Source: Eupransor demetentiae (lineage in GTDB: Bacteria > Bacillota > Bacilli > Lactobacillales > Lactobacillaceae). From it: a stretch of 64,000 nucleotides of DNA. The notes under the pieces were generated by a model, which saw only the letters and a list, made by a program, of their open reading frames with translations, was not told the DNA's origin and did not search any database. The position numbers and the translations under genes were made by a program. Positions 57,204 to 64,000 of the stretch are shown here, piece after piece (the stretch's first letter is position 1; the number at the start of each line of letters is the position of its first letter). The stretch lies in the NCBI RefSeq assembly GCF_963930865.1, contig NZ_CAWVOH010000001.1:1-64000 (forward strand), in the 5' to 3' direction.

Positions 57204-57689
57204 TTACTTCTTTTCAACATCAAGAATCTTGACTTGAATTTCCACTCCGTTAGGAAGGGGAACGCGAACCGTTTCACCAGTCTTACGACCAATCAAAGCG
57301 GTTGCCATTGGGGATTCGTTTGAAATCTTACCCACGTTAGGATCAGCTTCAACAGAACCAACAATCGTATAAGTTTCAGGTTCTTCGTCAGGAAGTTCCT
57401 TGAAAGTAACTGACTTACCAAGGGAAACTTCGTTGTCAGCCGTTGCGTCGGCATCGATGATTTCTGCATTTTCAATCATCTTACGAACGGTAATGATACG
57501 ACCTTCAACAAAGGCTTGTTCATCCTTAGCGGATTGGTATTCTGAATTTTCAGAAAGGTCACCGAATGAACGAGCGATTTGAATTCGCTTAGTGATTTCG
57601 GGACGTTGGTTATTAATTAAATCTTCTAATTCAGCTTGAAGCTTATCACGGCCTTCAGCCGTCATAGGAAATGTCTTTTCTTCTGACAT
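57204..57689 (-). CDS. greA: transcription elongation factor GreA
   Basis: 161 residues. The N-terminal coiled coil (MTAEGRDKLQAELEDLI ... GDLSENSEYQSAKDEQAF) carries the acidic tip residues that rescue backtracked RNA polymerase. The C-terminal globular domain has SPMATALIGRKTGETV. AAAGGAAC precedes the ATG. A monocistronic unit. Confidence 0.97.
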   Translation of the reverse strand: MSEEKTFPMTAEGRDKLQAELEDLINNQRPEITKRIQIARSFGDLSENSEYQSAKDEQAFVEGRIITVRKMIENAEIIDADATADNEVSLGKSVTFKELPDEEPETYTIVGSVEADPNVGKISNESPMATALIGRKTGETVRVPLPNGVEIQVKILDVEKK

Positions 57690-57756
57690 TGTGTAAAGTT
57701 CCTTTCATCGCGCCTGTGGCGCCAAGATACAGCAAGAAAAATATATCACGAGGGGC

Positions 57757-60372
57757 CTAATCTTGCAAGACAAATGGCCGTTTCGTGGGACGAACTGACA
57801 TAATTAACGTAAAGCAGGCAAAAGCGGTAATCCAATAGCCATATTTGAAGCCACGCGGGGTATAGCGCAAGGTCAAATGGTGTTTACCAGGTTTGCTTGG
57901 AATAGCAAGTAGATAGTCGCCAACCTGCTTGCCCTTGACCTTTTTACCGTCGAGGTAAATTTGCCAGCCCGGATCACTTGGAATTGAAGTCATGATTAGG
58001 GGCTTGGCCTTGGTCGTGGTGATGTCACCCGAGAGGGAACGTTGACCGTGCTTGCTCAAGCTGATTTGGTTTTGCTGCAAGTTTTGAATGCCGGATTGGA
58101 GCTGCTTCTGGTCAAAGTGGTAGAGGGCCATTTGACTGGTAAAGATACTATCGTTGCGCAAGCGGATAGTGAGCTTTTGTTGCTTGCCTTTGACATTATC
58201 AGCGATGTTGAGGACCACGGCCGAGCGGTAGGTGGCAAATTGGGTCACGATTTTATCATTAACAAAGAGGTCGAAGTCAGAAATCTTCAAGTTGCCACCC
58301 AAGGTTAGGTAGTAGGGGCCGCTATTGCTTGGCGTAAAGTAAAGATCCATTGAAGCGGGCTTTTTAACATCTTTTTTGGCCAGGGTGACGTTGGTTAAAT
58401 TATCTGGAACAGTTAGATTGTGACCGACAGCTGATTCAAAGTTATCAGTTCGTAGAGCTGATGAAGCTTGGCCGGTAAGGTTCTGGAAAAGAGTTGCCTG
58501 ATTGTGCATTGGGTCGCTATCCGTAAAGTTGGTTTTCAACGCCTTGTTATTGGCAGCGTATACCGGTGCGAGGGCATTCGGGTTCTTCCATACCTTCGTA
58601 TTATCGGTCCTTGCGAAGAATTTGTACTGATTAAAATCGGGACGGGTGGCCATTTTACGAGCCAGGGGCGAGCCTGCTTCGCGGTCGAACTGGTCGTCAC
58701 CGGAGAAGAAGTATTTGAAGCCCAGCAAACTATCCGTAATCACCGTGCCGTTACTGTAGATGACGTTGTTGTCACCGGCGGGCAGCCCCATGTTTTGATA
58801 AAAGTTGCCGGTACTCGTGGTGACCAGTGAAGAAAAATGAGAACCGCCAAAGTAGTCTTCCATCATGCTGTCGCCGCGGGTCCGTTCGAAGTCCTGTCCA
58901 ACACGGTACCAGCCATGATCGCCTTTAATTTTTGCACGGCTGGCATCGAGTGCCCGAATCGTGTTTTGATAATCGTCTTTACCGATGTAAGAAAAATTGT
59001 GCAGAGTGGAAGAAACGTTAATCGCCAGTGCCAAGACAGTCGTTAGTAGCAAGAAGGTCAGCTGGATGGCGCCAGACGGAATAGCTGAAAGTTGAATGAG
59101 AATCAAACCACTCAATAGGAAGAAAATCGTGATGTTGTCCTTTTGAACATAGGCTAAATTACCAAGCTGCGTCCAGGCATAAGCGACGACGCCCAGCATT
59201 AAGACGAGTGCGGTTAGCCGGATTTTCCAATCCAATAGCTGGTCGGGATGATAGGCCCAAGCCCCCAGCAAAATAATAAAAAAAGAAATGATAAAGCTAA
59301 AGCGGTCGGGATACCAAACGGGGTACTGTCCCCCGTGAAAAGCAATGGTGAGTGGTGCCCAGGTCGTTGCCAGGAAGAAAATAAAGAGAATGCCAAAGGC
59401 ACCTAGCTTGACCCAGCGCGAAATCCCTTTTTGCAAAAAGAAGGCGAGCAGGGCAATCAAAGCGAAGGCCGCGACATAAAAGTTGGCCTGGCCATCCTGC
59501 ATTTGTTGAAAATCAAAGCTGCCGGGAATTAGTTTAACAATCAGCTTGATTGGATCGTTATCAAAGCCCCAGTGGAGCTCCGAATTGTGCTGAACCTTAC
59601 TGCCTTGCAGCTGCTGGAAAACCGGTATCAAGAGCCAAGCGGCTAAGCCAAGTGCCGTCAAAACGGCGCTAGAAAAGGCTTTAATTTTAGGCCAAAGGGG
59701 GCGGCCAACTTGGAAGAGGCGCCAGAAAAAGTAGAGGCCAATAAAAATGGCCATCATGTAAGCGATGTAGTAGTTCAGAATGAAGGAAGCCGTAAGCAGC
59801 AAGGCGAAGGGCCACCATTTCCCGCCACGAAGTAACTTTTCAAGGGCAAGGATAATCAGCGGCAAGATGATGGCAGAATCCAGCCAGAGCAAGTTTAAAT
59901 CGTTGGCAATAAACCAGCCCGACAAAGGATAGTTAATGGCAAAAAGAGTCAGATAGTAACCCTTTTGCAACCCTAACTTTTTCAGGGCATAGGCCATGGT
60001 CAGGCCGGCGCAACCAAATTTTAATAGCGTGACAAAGAGAATGACTGCTGGAAAAGTCATGGGTTTTGCCAGCAAAAAAATTAGGTTGAAAGGGCTCATT
60101 AAGTAGTAAGCCCACTCGGACAGCATATCCCCACCCAAGCCGTTGGCAAAGGAGTAGAAAAAGCTACCTGGATGATTGAGCAGGGTGTGTTTAAATTCGG
60201 CAAACTGATCGATGTATTGCTGGCCCAAGTCGACAGTTAAAATGGTGCTGTGGCCGAAGGGCATCATGCCCCGGCTAGCGTAGTAGCCCCCCATAATTAG
60301 AACGGGAATCCAAAAGGAAAGGGCGAGCGGTGAAATGGTTAATTTTGTAAGGGTTGCCTTGATATTCTTCAT
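57757..60372 (-). CDS. YfhO-family membrane protein
   Basis: 871 residues with about 12 N-terminal membrane helices, a large extracytoplasmic region (about 470-840) and a final helix near the C-terminus. YYASRGMMPFG, TVDLGQQYIDQ and FANGLGGDMLSEWAYYLMSP match YfhO, a GT-C-like family linked to teichoic acid glycosylation in Listeria and B. subtilis. That role is plausible given LTA genes elsewhere in the window. ATG 60372 has no ribosome site. Confidence 0.88.
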   Translation of the reverse strand: MKNIKATLTKLTISPLALSFWIPVLIMGGYYASRGMMPFGHSTILTVDLGQQYIDQFAEFKHTLLNHPGSFFYSFANGLGGDMLSEWAYYLMSPFNLIFLLAKPMTFPAVILFVTLLKFGCAGLTMAYALKKLGLQKGYYLTLFAINYPLSGWFIANDLNLLWLDSAIILPLIILALEKLLRGGKWWPFALLLTASFILNYYIAYMMAIFIGLYFFWRLFQVGRPLWPKIKAFSSAVLTALGLAAWLLIPVFQQLQGSKVQHNSELHWGFDNDPIKLIVKLIPGSFDFQQMQDGQANFYVAAFALIALLAFFLQKGISRWVKLGAFGILFIFFLATTWAPLTIAFHGGQYPVWYPDRFSFIISFFIILLGAWAYHPDQLLDWKIRLTALVLMLGVVAYAWTQLGNLAYVQKDNITIFFLLSGLILIQLSAIPSGAIQLTFLLLTTVLALAINVSSTLHNFSYIGKDDYQNTIRALDASRAKIKGDHGWYRVGQDFERTRGDSMMEDYFGGSHFSSLVTTSTGNFYQNMGLPAGDNNVIYSNGTVITDSLLGFKYFFSGDDQFDREAGSPLARKMATRPDFNQYKFFARTDNTKVWKNPNALAPVYAANNKALKTNFTDSDPMHNQATLFQNLTGQASSALRTDNFESAVGHNLTVPDNLTNVTLAKKDVKKPASMDLYFTPSNSGPYYLTLGGNLKISDFDLFVNDKIVTQFATYRSAVVLNIADNVKGKQQKLTIRLRNDSIFTSQMALYHFDQKQLQSGIQNLQQNQISLSKHGQRSLSGDITTTKAKPLIMTSIPSDPGWQIYLDGKKVKGKQVGDYLLAIPSKPGKHHLTLRYTPRGFKYGYWITAFACFTLIMSVRPTKRPFVLQD

Positions 60373-60378
60373 AATTTA

Positions 60379-60387
60379 AGGATACCA
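60379..60387 (-). promoter_or_regulatory. candidate extended -10 of the yfhO-like gene
   Basis: Minus strand TGG plus TATCCT (60384-60379), ending 6 nt before ATG 60372. Confidence 0.4.
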
Positions 60388-60471
60388 AATTATGGCCCTT
60401 TTTTTAGCTAGAAAATGGCTATCTATGGTAGAGTAGGAAGAGTATATTCACTTTAATTTTGGTGAGGAAAA

Positions 60472-62547
60472 ATGAAACATAATCCCTACTTAGAAAACCG
60501 AACAAGAAATGATGCCCGGGCGAACTTGCCGGGTCGTTTGAAGATCCTTTTATACGTTGTAATGGCCTTGATGCTGGCCCTCATTTTCCAGTTGGCCAAC
60601 CTGACCATCAAGCAGGGAGCGGACTTCCAAGCCGAAGTTAACCGTTCTGACGAAACGGTCGAAAAGGGGAACGCCCCGCGTGGTTTGATTTATGATTCGA
60701 CTGGCCGGGTCATCACCGGTAACAAGCCGCAAACGGCGATTACCTATACCCGTGGAAAGAATGCCACGACCGGTGAAATTGCTGCCGAAGCAACCCGCTT
60801 GTCGAAGTACATTTCAATTGACACGGACCGTTTGAGTGCGCGTTCGCAGGCTGACTTTTATCTAACTTCTAATAGTAATCGTGCTAAAAAGATTCAAGCT
60901 GCTGTTGAAGCAGCAGCCGGCAAGAGTTCAAAATCTTGGACAGTTACCCAGCTTAACACTGCCATGGCTAATTACGTCAAAAGCAAGGGCTTGGACAAGA
61001 GCGTCGATAAGAACCAGGCCATGATTTTCCAGCGAATGTCGGGGGCTTATGCTTTGTCGACGACCTTCATTAAGGAATCAGGCGTTAGCGAAAAGGCGGA
61101 AGCCGAAATCGGGGAACACTTGTCAGATTTGCCGGGAATCAAGATTGGTTCTTCCTGGTCTCGTGAGTATCCGCAAGGGGAAGACTTCCAGCCTTTGGTT
61201 GGAAAGGTAACTAACGAAGCGGTTGGTTTGCCAGAGGACCGCTTGCACACCTTGCTTGCCCAGGGTTACTCGCAAAACGAACCAGTCGGTTCTTACTCTT
61301 TGGAAAAGCAGTACGAAAGTATTTTGAAGGGCTCTGCTTCCCAGACCTTGGTTACCACGACGGCGGCCGGAATTAAGACCACCAAGATTAAGTATGCCGG
61401 TCAAGCCGGTGACAACTTGAAGTTGACCATTAACGCCGACTATCAAAAGAAGGTCCAACAAATCCTTGAAAGCAACATTCCGGGTGGGGATGTCCAGGGA
61501 ATTTATTCGACCGTGATTAACCCCTACACGGGTGGTATTTATGCCATGGCCGGGGTTAACCGTAACTCAAAGACCGGTAGCAAGACGGCCGATCCGCTTG
61601 GAAACATTAACCAGGCCATCGTCATGGGTTCTGTCGTTAAACCCGCTGTCATGGCGACGGCCTTCCAACGTGGCGTGGTGACACCAACCAACAACACTTT
61701 GGACGATCAAGCCATTAAGATTGCTGGTACGCCAACGATTACTTCCTACTGGAACCAGCAAGGTACACCAACACCAATTGACGCCTTGACGGCCTTTGAA
61801 CGTTCATCGAACACCTACTTCGTCCAACTGGGAATGAAGATTGGTGGCCAGACTTATTCGCCTGGTGATCACTTGCATTTGAATGCCGATGCCTTCCAGA
61901 CCTTGCGAAATGGCCTTGGCCAGTTCGGTTTGGGTAGCAAAACTGGAATTGATATTGAAGGGGAAACGGCTGGTTACCGTGGGCCAACAACTGGTGCGAA
62001 TGCTGGTAAGTACCTCTATGAATCATTCGGACAGTACGATTCCTATACCACTATGCAGTTAGCTCGTTATGTTTCGGCAATTGCCAACGGTGGTTACCTC
62101 TTGCAGCCACACTTGGTTGGTTCGGTCATGCAAAATGATGTGACGAATAAGCACTCGAAGACGGTTTGGACCGCTGAACCTCAGATTCAGGGTCAGGTTA
62201 GTCTTGATTCAGCCCAATGGAACATTATTTATAAGGGAATGGAACGAGTAGCCAACGGTTCCGATCCGCATAACACCGGTGGTGGCGTGCACAACTTGAA
62301 CCCTCGTGTTTATGCTAAGACTGGAACGGCTGAAACGACCACGAACGGCCATTCAACCTTTACCGAATCCATCATCGTTTACGTGCCTGGTCAGCCATTC
62401 GCCATGGCGATGGCCATTCCTGGTATGAACAACTACTTGGATGGAACTAACGGACGAATTGCTTCACAAATCATCAATGCCTTTTGGGAGATTGTTTTGC
62501 ATAATCCTAATGGTTCATCAGATGATGATAAGAACAAAAAGTCATAA
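60472..62547 (+). CDS. class B penicillin-binding protein (PBP2-type transpeptidase)
   Basis: 691 residues. A cytoplasmic tail, membrane helix at about 22-45, a dimerisation domain with APRGLIYDSTGRVI, and a transpeptidase domain with SVVK (387-390), SSN (445-447) and KTG (616-618). It cross-links peptidoglycan outside the membrane, in elongation or septation; the subtype (2b or 2x like) is not certain. No PASTA domains are present. GGTGAGGA precedes the ATG. Confidence 0.93.
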   Translation: MKHNPYLENRTRNDARANLPGRLKILLYVVMALMLALIFQLANLTIKQGADFQAEVNRSDETVEKGNAPRGLIYDSTGRVITGNKPQTAITYTRGKNATTGEIAAEATRLSKYISIDTDRLSARSQADFYLTSNSNRAKKIQAAVEAAAGKSSKSWTVTQLNTAMANYVKSKGLDKSVDKNQAMIFQRMSGAYALSTTFIKESGVSEKAEAEIGEHLSDLPGIKIGSSWSREYPQGEDFQPLVGKVTNEAVGLPEDRLHTLLAQGYSQNEPVGSYSLEKQYESILKGSASQTLVTTTAAGIKTTKIKYAGQAGDNLKLTINADYQKKVQQILESNIPGGDVQGIYSTVINPYTGGIYAMAGVNRNSKTGSKTADPLGNINQAIVMGSVVKPAVMATAFQRGVVTPTNNTLDDQAIKIAGTPTITSYWNQQGTPTPIDALTAFERSSNTYFVQLGMKIGGQTYSPGDHLHLNADAFQTLRNGLGQFGLGSKTGIDIEGETAGYRGPTTGANAGKYLYESFGQYDSYTTMQLARYVSAIANGGYLLQPHLVGSVMQNDVTNKHSKTVWTAEPQIQGQVSLDSAQWNIIYKGMERVANGSDPHNTGGGVHNLNPRVYAKTGTAETTTNGHSTFTESIIVYVPGQPFAMAMAIPGMNNYLDGTNGRIASQIINAFWEIVLHNPNGSSDDDKNKKS

Positions 62548-62548
62548 G

Positions 62549-62577
62549 AAAAAGACCTCGTTGGAGGTCTTTTTTTG
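62549..62577 (+). terminator. terminator of the PBP gene
   Basis: AAAAGACCTC (62550-62559) / GAGGTCTTTT (62564-62573), GTTG loop, T-run. Confidence 0.9.
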
Positions 62578-62618
62578 TTAGTCCTGCTTGCGGTAGAATG
62601 AAGGTGAAAGGGGTCGCA

Positions 62619-63767
62619 ATGGCTTTATCTTATGCACAATTAAAAGAATTGGTTCCGGTGGTTTTGAAGGCCGGTAACGTCCCGAACATCGTCGGGGAAG
62701 CCGGGGTTGGAAAGTCTGCTCTAGTTGCTGATATAGCGCAGCAAATGCAGGCTAAATTAGTGACGACGGTGGTTTCATTGTCGGAAAAGGGTGACTTGGC
62801 GCTGCCTATTCCTCCACTGAATCAGCAAGATATGGTTGATACCAAACACTATGGCCGCTTGGCCGACGTAAAGTTTGGCTATAATCATACCTTAATTGAT
62901 ATTATTACGGCGGCAGAAAAAGAACCGGAACGGCCCATCATCTGGTTTTTAGACGAATTTAATCGTGGTAATCAGGCGGTACAAGCTGAGCTCATGAACT
63001 TGGTTTTGCAGCGGCAAATTAATGATATCGTTTTGCCGGATAATGTTTACCTAGTTTTGGCGGAAAATCCGGATGACACCATGTCTGGTTTTGAAGAGGA
63101 TCAGTATGCGGTACAAGCTGCCGATTCGGCCATCAAGGATCGTACGACCCGTTTGGTGATGAAGGTTGCGGTGACGGACTGGTTGGCTTGGGCGGCAACG
63201 GGCGAACCCGTGCATATTGATCCCTTAATTCGTCGTTTTATTGCCGGAAACGCCAACATGCTTTACCCAGAACAACGCTCAGGTGATTTGGACCCAACTC
63301 CCCGTGCCTGGCAGCGTGTTTCGGATAATTACCGTCAGCTTAAGCACTTACCAGCCAAAGAGCAGGATGCCCTGTTGTACGATCTGGTTGCGGGCGACCT
63401 TGGCCAAGCAGCGGCCAGCCTCCTAGTGGCGTTCTTAAATGAAAACACCGTGGTCATGACGGCCGAGGATATTTTTGACAGCCAACCAGCTGGCAATAAA
63501 GTCCCTAAAAAGGTGGCCCAACAATTTAGGTCACTGAGTGAAATTCAAAAAATGACGGTCATGAAGTCCTTGATTAAGACGGCGGACATTACCAAGGACA
63601 GTAATGCGGCTCGTTATAGTCAACTCCTGCAAATGCTGGCCCCCGATAGCCAGTATGCCGTTGTCCAACAGTTGGTTAACGACCCCGTTCTTGACGACTT
63701 GTATCAGTCTGACCAGCACCATGCCAACGTTTTGTACCAGCAAATTATGGATATTGCTACCCATTAA
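62619..63767 (+). CDS. MoxR-like AAA+ ATPase
   Basis: 382 residues from ATG 62619 (AAAGGGG upstream; ATG 62598 lacks one). Walker A GEAGVGKS at 26-33, Walker B IIWFLDEFNR, and sensor-type NVYLVLAENP. MoxR-type ATPases act with VWA-domain partners as chaperone or insertion systems. The next gene, starting on the last base of this stop, encodes such a partner. Confidence 0.88.
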   Translation: MALSYAQLKELVPVVLKAGNVPNIVGEAGVGKSALVADIAQQMQAKLVTTVVSLSEKGDLALPIPPLNQQDMVDTKHYGRLADVKFGYNHTLIDIITAAEKEPERPIIWFLDEFNRGNQAVQAELMNLVLQRQINDIVLPDNVYLVLAENPDDTMSGFEEDQYAVQAADSAIKDRTTRLVMKVAVTDWLAWAATGEPVHIDPLIRRFIAGNANMLYPEQRSGDLDPTPRAWQRVSDNYRQLKHLPAKEQDALLYDLVAGDLGQAAASLLVAFLNENTVVMTAEDIFDSQPAGNKVPKKVAQQFRSLSEIQKMTVMKSLIKTADITKDSNAARYSQLLQMLAPDSQYAVVQQLVNDPVLDDLYQSDQHHANVLYQQIMDIATH

Positions 63768-64000
63768 TGACCGATAAATTTGAAGACAACTTAACGCTAG
63801 CCATTAAGAACTTGCTCGATACCGCGCCTTTGTACGGTTCGGTCATCATGCAACTGAACCGCCAGTACGATTCCAATCAAAAAGTACCGTTGGCCTTGTA
63901 CTGGCAGGACCATGCCTGGCAACTACGCCTAAATCCTGACCTCATTCGGAATGATTTTCCAAGTGCTGATAATTTTGCTCAGGCCCTGGCTCACGAAGCG
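63767..64000 (+). CDS. DUF2201 / VWA-like metallopeptidase-type protein, 3' end outside window
   Basis: The 78 codons visible start at ATG 63767 (TAATGA overlap with the MoxR gene). The segment FAQALAHEA at the window edge is the beginning of the HExxH-type motif seen in the N-terminal domain of DUF2201 proteins, which normally carry a C-terminal VWA-like domain. A paired ATPase/VWA system is likely. The remainder is unseen. Confidence 0.75.
   Translation, partial: MTDKFEDNLTLAIKNLLDTAPLYGSVIMQLNRQYDSNQKVPLALYWQDHAWQLRLNPDLIRNDFPSADNFAQALAHEA

Overview
The window looks like a chromosomal segment from a low-to-mid GC lactic acid bacterium, most likely Leuconostocaceae (Leuconostoc / Fructobacillus / Convivina type). 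This is inferred from gene order and protein character: rrn end - tRNAs - rsmG - parA - parB - DUF951 - ychF, a betaine transporter locus busR/busAB, a lipoteichoic acid locus, and comG - methyltransferase - ackA. The rsmG-parAB cluster is normally close to oriC, so this is probably origin-proximal. It is mostly host core genome. I see no prophage, IS element or CRISPR array.

Layout. 1-812: end of an rRNA operon (partial 5S), five intact tRNAs and one tRNA remnant. 906-9952: rsmG, parAB, DUF951, ychF, a DUF1129 membrane protein, a VanRS-like two-component system running into a D,D-carboxypeptidase, and pgi. 9984-13695: divergent busR / busAA-busAB, the c-di-AMP-linked osmoprotectant locus. 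13749-17552 (minus): XRE regulator, three paralogous membrane proteins (one frameshifted) and a two-gene ABC exporter. 17717-20658: tRNA-Glu, an S51 peptidase, small membrane and basic proteins around a three-copy iteron, and an AEC transporter. 20797-23339: a methionine T-box controlling mmuP-mmuM. 23360-29144: an accessory envelope region with a K+ channel, five anchored or zinc-ribbon proteins of unknown role, a secreted C39-type protein and two very small membrane proteins. 29308-29465: a candidate unannotated structured RNA.

29495-41528: Nudix, tgt (strongly divergent), yajC, VOC protein, a heterodimeric ABC exporter, then two glycolipid glycosyltransferases, a flippase-like protein, ykuJ and ltaS, which together suggest glycolipid anchor plus LTA synthesis. 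41613-48925: uvrBA, the comEB-thyA pair and divergent folD. 49010-54800: the complete comG operon (comGA and comGC each carry an in-frame TAG), a methyltransferase and ackA. 54885-64000: an MltG-like/GH73 fusion, a sugar transporter under an apparent CcpA site, greA, YfhO, a class B PBP and a MoxR/DUF2201 pair cut by the window edge.

Items most worth a second look: the zinc-less, multiply substituted Tgt; the two amber codons at apparent Gln positions in comGA and comGC; the 29-bp iterons at 19422-19496; the candidate RNA at 29308-29465; the MltG-GH73 fusion; the tRNA minihelix remnant at 333-380; and three genes whose start codon sits 6 nt after a -10 box with no ribosome binding site (possible leaderless mRNAs). 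All positions were read by eye from the sequence. No database search was run.
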